Shown in pieces: positions 55,564 to 64,000 of a DNA stretch of 64,000 nucleotides. Position 1 is the stretch's first letter, and each line of letters opens with the position of its first letter. A program made the position numbers and the translations under genes. This stretch comes from Hypericum androsaemum (Eukaryota; Streptophyta; Magnoliopsida; Malpighiales; Hypericaceae). The notes below the pieces were generated by a model. The model saw only the letters and a list, made by a program, of their open reading frames with translations, ran no database searches and was not told the origin of the DNA. The DNA lies in contig OZ023186.1 in the NCBI GenBank assembly GCA_963995505.1, forward strand, positions 12,593,570 through 12,657,569, written 5' to 3'.

Positions 55564-58500
55564 CAAAAAAAGGCAATAGAAGGAAAGAAAAGGCGAGATA
55601 ATTAAAGAAAAGGCTAGATAATTGAAGAAAAGGCAAGAAACGTAAGGAAAAGGTAAGAGAAGGAAAGAAAAGAAAAGGTAAGGCAAGATAAGGAAAGAAA
55701 AGGCTAGAAAAGGCAAAATAAGGAAAGAAAAGGCAAGTAATGGCAAGGATATGGCAAGATAAGAAAAGAAAAGGCAAGATAAGAACATGGTAAAAAAAAA
55801 GGTAAGCTAAGGCCAGATAAGGCAAGAAACAGCTAGGAAAATGAAAGAGAGGGACAAGGCAAGCTAACGCAAGAAAAAGTAAGGAAAAGGTAAGATAAGG
55901 TAAGGTAAGAAAAGGCAAGATAAGTAAAGAAAAGGCAAGAAATGGCATGTGAAAGGCAAGATAAGAAAGAAAAGGCAAGATAAGGCAAGAAATGGCAAGA
56001 AATGGCTTGCTTAGGCAAGATAAGGAAAGAAACGGCAAGGAAAAGGCAAGATAAGGAATGATAAGGCAGGAAAAGCCATGACAATGTAAGAAAAGGCAAG
56101 AAACATAAGGAAAACGTAAGAGAAGAAAAGAAAAGGCAAGACAAGGCAAGACAAGGCAAAAAAGGCAAAAAAGGCAAGAGATGGAAAGAAAAGGCAAGAT
56201 AATGAAAGAAAAGGCAAGAAATGCAAGGAAAAGGTAAGAGAAGGAAAGAAAAGGCAAGGAAAAGGCAAGAAAAGGAAAGAAAAGGCAAGATAAAGCAAGA
56301 AAAGACAAGATAAGTCAAGAAAAGGAAAGAAAACACAAGATAAGGCAAGAAAAGGCAAGGAAAATGTAGGAAAAGGCAAGATAATAAAAGAATGGGCAAG
56401 ATAAGGAAAGAATGGGCAAGATAAGGAAAGAAAAGATAAGATAAGGCAAGATAAGGCAAGAAAGGAAAAGGCAAGATATGGAAAGAAAAGGCAAGAAAAG
56501 ATAAGAAAAGGTGAGAAAAGGCAGGAAAAAGGTAAGGAAAGAAAAGGCAAGGAAAAGGCAAGATAAAGAAAGAAAAGGCATGATACGGCAAGGTAAGGTA
56601 AGACAAGGCCAAAAACAGACAAGAAAAGGCAAGATAAGGAAAGAAAACTCAAGAAAAGGCAAGAAAAGGAAATAAAAGGCAAGAAAAGGCATGAAGAGGT
56701 AAGAAAAGGCAAGAAAAGCCAAGAAAAGGAAAGAAAATCCAAGAAATGGCAAGGGAAAGGCAAGATAAGGAAAGACAAGGCAAGAAAAGGTAAGATAACG
56801 CCAGAAAAGGCAAGATAATGCAAGATATGCAAGAAAAAGGTAAGATAAGGGAAGCAAAGGTATGATACAGCAAGATAAGGTAGGACAAGGCCAAAAAGAG
56901 ACAAGAAAAGGCAAGATAAGGAAAGAAAACCCAAGAAATGGCAAGAAAGGAAATAAAAGGCTAGAAAATGCCAGCTAAGGAAATAAAAGGCAAGAAAAGG
57001 CATGAAGAGGTAAGAAAAGGCAAGAAAAGACAAGGAAAATGCAAGAAAAGCAAAGAAAAGGAAAGAAAAGGAAGAAATGGCAAGGAAAAGGCAAGATAAG
57101 GAAAGAAAAGGCAAGATAAGGCAAGAAAAGGCAAGAAAAGGCAAGATAAGGCAAGAAAAGGAAAGGAAAAGGCAACAAAAGGCAAGAAAATGAAAGATTT
57201 TGAAAGAAAATGTAAGAAATGGCAAGGAAAAGGCAAGATAAAGAAAGAAAAGGTAAGATACGGAAAGGTAAGGCAATAAAAGATAAGAAAGGCACAAAAA
57301 AGGCAAGAAAAGGCAAGGAAAAGGGAAGATAAGGAAAGAAAAGGTATGATAAGGCAAGAAAAGGCAAGAAAACGAAAGAAAAGACAAGATAATGCAAGAA
57401 AAAGGCGAGCAAAATGCTGGAAAAGGCATGATAAGAAAAGAAAATGCAAGATATTGCAAGAAAAGGCAAGAAAAGACAAGAAATGGCAAGAAATGGCAAG
57501 AAGGCATGAAAAGGAAACAAAAGGAAACAAAAGGCAAGAAAAAGCAACAAAAAGGCAAGATAAGGAAAGAGAAGGCAAAATGAGGAAAGAAAAGGCTAGA
57601 AATGGCAAGGAAAAGGCAAGATAAGGACAAGGCAAAAAAAAGGCAAGCTAAGGCAAGATAATGCAAGAAAAGGAAAGGAAAAGGCAAGAGAGGGACAAGG
57701 CAAGCTAAGACAAAAAAAAGTAAGGAAAATGTAAGATAAGGAAAGAAAAGGGAAGATAATTAAAGAAAAGACAAGATATGGCATGTAAAAGGCAAGATAA
57801 GGCAAGAAAAGGCAAGATAAGAAAGAAAAGGCAAGTAATGGCAAGAAAAAGCATGCTTAGGCAAGATAAGGCAAGAAATGGTAAGAAAAAGGCAAGATAA
57901 GGAAAGATAAGGCAGGAAAAGGTAAGATAATGTAAGAAAAGGCAAGAAATGCAAGGAAAAGGTAAGAGAAGGAAAGAAAAGGCAAGATAAGGCAAGACAA
58001 GGCAAAAAAAGGCAAGAGAAGGAAAGAAAAGGCAAGATAATGAAAGAAAAGGCAAGAAATGTAAGGAAATGGTAAGAGAAGGAAAGAAAAGGCAAGATAA
58101 GGCAAGACAAGGAAAAAAAGGCAAGATAAGGCAAGAAAAGGCAAGGAAAAGGCAAGAAAAGGAAAGAAAAGATAAGAAAAGGAAAGAAAAGGCAAGATAA
58201 GGCAAGAAAAGATAATAAAAGACAAGAAAAGGAAAGAAAAGGCAAGATAAGGCAAGAAAAGAAAAGAAAAGAAAAGAAAAGACAAGAAAATGTAAGATAA
58301 TGTAAGAAAAGGTAAGGAAAATGCTGGAAAAGGCAAGAAAAGGCAAGGAAAAGGCATGATAAGGAATGAAAATGCAAGATAAGGCAAGGTAAGGTAAGAA
58401 TAGGCAAGATAACGCAAGATAAGGAAATATGAGGAGAGAAAAGGTGAGAAAAGGGAAGGTAAGGCAAGAAAATGTAAGATAAGGAAAGAAAAGGCAAGAC

Positions 58501-61500
58501 AAGGCCAGACAATGCAGGATAAGAAAAGAAAAGTCAAGAAAAAGCAAAAAATGGCAAGGGAAAGGCAAGATAAGGAATGAAAAGGCAAGATAAGGCAAGA
58601 AAAGGCTAGAAAAGACAAGAAAAGGCAAGGAATGGTTAGAAAAGGCGAGTAAAGCTAAGAAAAGGCAAGATAAGGCTAGAAAAGGAAAGAAAAGGCAAGA
58701 AAAATACAGGAAAAGGAAAGAAAAGGCCCCGAAAATGCAGGAAAAAGAAAGAAAAGATAAGGCAAGATAAGGTATGAAAAAGAAAGAAAAGGTTAGAAAA
58801 GATGAGGAAAAGGCAAGATATGGAAAGAAAAGGCGAGAAAAGACAAGAAAAGGCAAGAAAATATAAGATAAGGCAAGAAAAAACAATAAAAGGTAAGAAA
58901 AGGCAAGAAGGATAAGGCAAGAAAAGGCAAGGAAAAGGAAAAATAAGGCAAAAAAGACATGATAAGGAAAGAAAATGCAAGGAAAAGGCAAGATAAGGAA
59001 AGAAAAGGCAAGATAAGGAAAGAAAAGGAAAGAAAAGGTAAGAAATGGCAAGAAATGGTAAATAACACAAGATAAGGCAAGATAAGGAAAGAAAAGGCAA
59101 GAAAAGGAAGAAATGGTAAGAAAAAGGCAAGATAAGGAAAGAAAAGGCAAGATAAGGCAAGAAAAGAGCAAGATAAGGCAAGGAAAATGTAAGATAAGGC
59201 AGGAAAAGGCAAGGAAAAGGCAACATATGGAAAAAAAGGTAAAATAAGGCAAGAAAAGGGCAAGAACAGGCAAGAAACGGAAAGAAAATGCAAGAAAAGG
59301 CAAGGAAAAGGCAAGAAAGGGCAAGAAAATGCAAGAAAAGGCAAGAAAATACAATAAAAGCCAAGAAATGGTATGAAAAAGGCAAGCTAAGGAAAGATAA
59401 GGCAAGAAAAAGGGAATATGTGGAAAGAAAAGGCAAGAAAAGGAAAGATAAGGCAAGAAAAGGCAAGGAAAATGCAAGATAAGGAAAGAAAAGGCATGAA
59501 AAACAAGCAAAAAGGGAAGATAAGGAAAGAAAAGGCAAGATAAGGCAAGCGAAGGCAAGATAAGGCAAGAAAAGGCAATATAGGGAAATAAATGCAAGAG
59601 AAGGAAAGATAAGGCAAGAAAAGGAATGGAAAAGGTAAGAAAAGGCAAGGAAAATGCAAGAAAAGGCAAGAAAAAGGCAAGAAATGATGAGGAAAAGGCA
59701 AGTTAAGGAAAGAAAAGGCAAGATAAGGAAAGATAAGGCAAGAAAAGGCAAGAAAAGGCAAGATAGGGAAAAGGCAAGATTGGGCAAGAAAATGTAAGCT
59801 AAGGCAAGAAAAGACAAGATCAGGCAAGAAAATGCAAGACAAGAATAGAAAATGCAATAAAAGGCAAGAAATTGCAAGGAAAAGGCAACACAAGGAAAGA
59901 AAAGGCAAGATAAGGCAAGAAAATGTATGAAAAGACTAGAAAATGCAAGAAAAGGCAAGATAAGAAAAGAAAAGGCAAGAAAAGTCAAGAAAAGGCAAGG
60001 AAAATGCTAAATAAGGAAAGAAAATGGCAAGGAAAAGGCAAGATAAGAAAAGAAAAGGCAAGAAAAGACAATAAAAGGCAAGAAATGGCAAGAAGGCATG
60101 AAAAGGCATGAAAAGGTAAGAAAAGGAAAGAAAGGCCACAAAAGCAACAAAAAGGCAAGATAAGGAAAGTAAAGGCAAAATAAGGAAAGAAAAGGCAAGA
60201 AATGGCAAGGAAATGGCAAGATAAGCAAAGAAAAGGAAAGATAAGGACAAGGCAAAAGAACGGCAAGCTAAGGCAAGATAAGGCAAGAAAAGGCAAGGAA
60301 AAGGCAAGAGAGGGACATGGTAAGTTAAGGCAAGAAAAAGAAAGGAAAAGGTAAGATAAGGAAAGAAAAAGCAAGATAAGGAAAGAAAAGGCAATATAAG
60401 TAAAGGAAAGGCAAGAAATGGCATGTAAAAGGCAAGATAAGGCAAGATAAGAAACAAAGGGCAAGCAAAGGCAAGAACTGGCAAGAAAAGGCATGCTTAA
60501 GCAAGATACGGCAAGAAACGGCAAGGAAAAGGCAAGATAAGGAAAGATAAGGCAGAAAAAGGCAAGATAATGTAAGAAAAGGCCAGAAATGCAAGGAAAA
60601 GGTACGAGAAGGAAATAAAAGGCAAGATAATGAAAGAAAAGATAAGAAATGCAAGGAAAAGGCATGAGAAGGAAAGAAATGGCTAGACAAGGCAAGACAA
60701 GGTAAAAAAAGGCAAGAAAAGGCAAGAAAAGGCAAGGAAAAGGCAAGAAAAGGAATGAAAAGACAAGAAAAGGAAAGAAAAGGCAAGATAAGGCAAGAAA
60801 AGACAAGAATAGTCAAGAAAAGGAAAGAAAAGGCAAGAAAAGGAAATAAAAGGCAAGAAAAGGAAAGAAAGGGCAAGATAAGGCAAGAAAAGAGAAGAAA
60901 AGTCAAGAAAAGGAAAGAAAAGGCAAGATAAGGAAAGAAAAGGCAAGAAAATGTAGGAAAAGGCAAGATAAGGAAAAAATGGGCAAGATAAGGCAAGGTA
61001 AGGCAAGAAAGGAAAAGGCAAGATATGGAAAGAAAAGGCAAGAAAAAAAAAGAAAAGACAATAAAAGGTAGGAAAAGGCGAGAAAAGGCAAGAAAAAGGT
61101 AAGGAAAGAAAACGCAAGGAAAAGGCAAGATAAGAAAAGAAAAGGTATAGTACGGCAAGAAAAGGCAAAAAAAAGGAAAGATAACGCAAGAAACGCAAGA
61201 AAAAGGTAAGATAAGGAAAGCAAAGGCATGATACGGCAAGATAAGGTGAGACAAGGCCAAAAACAGATAAGAAAAGGCAAGATAAGTAAAGAAAAAACAA
61301 GAGAAGGCAAGAAAAGGAAATAAAAGGCTAGAAAATGCCAGATAAGGAAAGAAAAGTCAAGAAAAGGCATAAAATGGCAAGGAAAAGACAAGATATGATA
61401 AGAAATGGCAAGAAATGGCAAGAAAGGGCAAGAAACGATAAGAAAAGGCAAGAAATGGCAAGAAAAGGCATGAAAAGGAAAGAAAAGGCAAGAAAAAGTA

Positions 61501-64000
61501 AGGAAAAGGCAAGATAAGAAAAGAAAAGGCAAAATATGGAAAGAAAAGGCAAGACATGGCAAGGAAAAGGCAAGATGAGGAAAGAAAAGGCAAGATAAGG
61601 ACAAGAAAAAAAAGGCAAGCTACGGCAAGATAAGGCAAGTAAAGGCAAGGAAAAGGCAAGAGAGAGACAAGACAAGCTAAGGCAAGAAAAAGCAAGCAAA
61701 AGGCAAGATAAGGAAAGAAAAGGCCAAAAAAGATAAGAAATGGCAAGATAAAGAAAGAAAGGGCAAGATAAGGAAAGAAAAGCCATAAAAAGCAAGAAAA
61801 TGCAAGATAAGAAAAGAAAAGGGAAGAAATGGTAAGGAAAAGGAAAGATAAGGAAAGAAAAGGTAAGATAAGGCAAGAAAATGAAAGAAAGTACAAAAAT
61901 AGGCAAGAAAAGGCAAGGGAAAGGCAAGAAAAGAAAAGAAAAGGAAAGATAAGGAAAGAAAAGGGAAGAAATGGCAAGAAATGGCAAGGAAAAGGCAAGA
62001 TAAGTAAAGAAAAGGCAAGATAAGGCATGAAAAGGCAAGAAAAGACAAGAAAAGGCAAAAAAAGGTAAGGAAAAAGCAAGAAAAGGCAAGAAAAGGCAAA
62101 GGAAAGGCAAGATAAGAAAAAAAAGGTAAGATAAGGCAAGAAAGGGCAAGAAATGGCAAGAAAAGGCAAGCTTAGGCAAGATACGGCAAGAAACGGCAAA
62201 GAAAAGTCAAGATAAGGAAAGATAAGGCAAGAAAAGGCAAGATAATGTAAGAAAAGGCAATAAATGCAAGGAAAAGGTAAGAGAAGGAAAGAAAAGGCAA
62301 GATAAGGCAAGACAAGGCAAAAAAAGGAAAGAGAAGGAAAGAAAAGGCTAGATAATGAAAGAAATGGCAAGGAAAGGCAAGATAAGTAAAGAAATGGCAA
62401 GATAAGGCATGAAAAGGCAAGAAAATATAAGAAAAGGCAAGAAAAGGCAAGGAAAAAGCAAGATAAGGCAAGAAAAGACAAAGGAAAGGCAAGATAAGAA
62501 AGATAAGGCAAGATAGGGCAAGAAAAGGCAAGAAATGGCAAGCTTAGGCAAGATACGGCAAGAAACAGCAAGGAAAAGGCAAGATAAGGAAAGATAAGGC
62601 AAGGAAAGGCAAGATAATGTAAAAAAAGGCAAGAAATGCAAGGAAAAGGTAAGAGAAGGAAAGAAAAGGCAAGATAAGGCAAGACAAGGCAAAAAAAGGC
62701 AAGAGAAGGAAAGAAAAGGCTAGATAATGAAAGAAATGCAAGGAAAAGGTAAGAGAAGGTAAGAAAAGGCAAGATAAGGCAAGCCAAGGCAAAAAAATGC
62801 AAGATAAGGCAAGGAAAAGGCAAGATAAGGCAGGGAAAAGGCAAGATAAGGAAAGAAAAGACAAGAAAAGGAAAGAAAAGGCAAGAAAAGGAAAGAATGG
62901 GCAAGATAAGGAAACAAAAGACAAGATAAGACAAGATAAGGCAAGATAGCAAAAGGCAAGATATTGAAAGAAAAGGCAAGAAAAGATAAGAAAAGACAAT
63001 AAAAGGCTAGAAAAAGCAAGAAAATGGTAAGGAAAGAAAAGGAAAGGAAAAGGCATGATACGGCAAGAAAAGGCAAAAAAAGGTAAGATAAGGAAAGAAA
63101 AGGCAAGATAACACAAGAAAAGGCAAGAAATGCAAGGAAAAAGTAAGATAAGGAAAAAAAAGGCATTATAAGGCAAGATAAGGTAAGACAAGGACAAAAA
63201 AAGACAAGAAAAGGTAATATACTGAAAGAAAAGCCAAGAAAATGCCAGATAAGGAAAGAAAAGGCTAGAAAATGCCAGATAAGAAAAGAAAAGGCAAGAA
63301 AAAGGTAAGATAAGAAAAGAAAAGGCAAGATATGGCAAGAAAGGGCAAGAAAACACAAGAAAAGGCAAGAAATAGTAAGAAATGGCAAGAAAAGGGGAGA
63401 AAAGGAAAGAAAAGGCAAGAAAAAGTTAGGAAAAGGCAAGATAAGGAAAGAAAAGGCAAGAAAAGGCAAAATAAGGAAAGAAAAGGAAAGAAATGGCAAG
63501 AAAATGGAAAGATACGAAAAGAAAAGGCAAGATAAGGACAAGGCCAAAGAAGGCAAGCTAAGGCAAGATAAGGCAAGAAAAGGCAAGGAAAAGGCAAGAG
63601 AGGGACAACAGAAGCTAAGGCAGGAAAAAGCAAGGAAAAGGCAAGATAAGGAAAGAAAAGGTAAGAAATGGCATGTAAAAGACAAGATAAGGAAAGAAAA
63701 GGCAAGATAAGAATAAGGCAAGGAAAGGCAAGCTAAGGCAAGATAAGGCAAGGAAAGGCAAGGAAAAGGCAAGAGAGGGACAAGGCAAGCTAAGGTAAGA
63801 TAAGGCAAGAAAAGGCAAAGGAAAAGGCAAGATAAGGAAAGATATGGCAAGAACAGGCAAGAAAAAGAAAGATAAGGCAAGAAAAGGCAAGGTAAAGGAA
63901 TGATAAGGAAAGAAAAGGCAAGATAAGGCAAGAAAAGTCAAGATAATGCAAGATAAGGAAAGAAAAGGCAAAAAAAAGGCAAGGAAAATTTAGGAAAAGG
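55564..64000 (+). repeat. Decamer satellite array D
   Basis: Same decamer and polarity as B and C, running off the right edge. From 55783 (GAACATGG) it is a third copy of the long block that starts at 24214 and 30819. It passes the uninterrupted ATACG site (61231-61235) and lacks about 1.76 kb relative to array C at about 61720. Its last bases match array C at about 47945. No gene inside. Confidence 0.95.

Overview
This window is nuclear DNA of a flowering plant, almost certainly a eudicot. It carries a TIR-class NB-LRR resistance-gene fragment (a class missing from grasses) and Ty3/gypsy LTR retrotransposons that look like the CRM (centromeric chromovirus) clade. These have a single gag-pol frame, no chromodomain, and a C-terminal integrase tail with a GPxTRARAK-type motif that is encoded inside the LTR. 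About 36 kb, more than half of the window, is one extreme simple satellite. Its unit is about 10 bp (AAGGCAAGAA, AAGGCAAGAT, AAGGAAAGAA and close variants), so one strand is nearly pure purine. Satellite plus CRM elements suggests a centromeric or pericentromeric array. This is inference, not proof.

Layout. 1-9131: a decayed minus-strand CRM-like element (family 2) that runs off the left edge; its 5' leader is split by a nested, decayed family-1 element (4093-8201). 9132-12272: satellite array A, with the pyrimidine strand on top. 12273-12552: a family-1 LTR fragment fused to 12553-15949, a TNL pseudogene that has lost its TIR exon. 15950-17220: AT-rich non-coding DNA with one possible EF-P-like scrap. 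17221-36533: array B, with the purine strand on top, so polarity flips relative to A. 36534-43376: an intact, very young family-1 element with an open 1,595-residue polyprotein. 43377-48829: array C. 48830-55563: a complete but broken family-2 element. 55564-64000: array D.

How the parts relate. The two right-hand elements have perfect 5-bp target duplications (ATACG and CAAAA), and the uninterrupted versions of the ATACG site are visible in paralogous array copies at 30258 and 61231. The arrays are therefore built from multi-kilobase duplicated blocks (a 6.6-kb tandem duplication plus a further copy), and the element landed in one block. I counted 1 difference in 805 bp between the LTRs of the intact element and about 15 in 809 bp for the family-2 element. 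The only coding capacity likely to be functional is the polyprotein at 38010-42797.

The satellite is the most striking object. Its unit contains only CHH-context cytosines on both strands, and it has an A-tract every 10 bp with a GC step about half a turn away, the classical rotational nucleosome pattern. The unbroken pyrimidine-strand reading frames across it follow from the 10-bp unit and are not genes.
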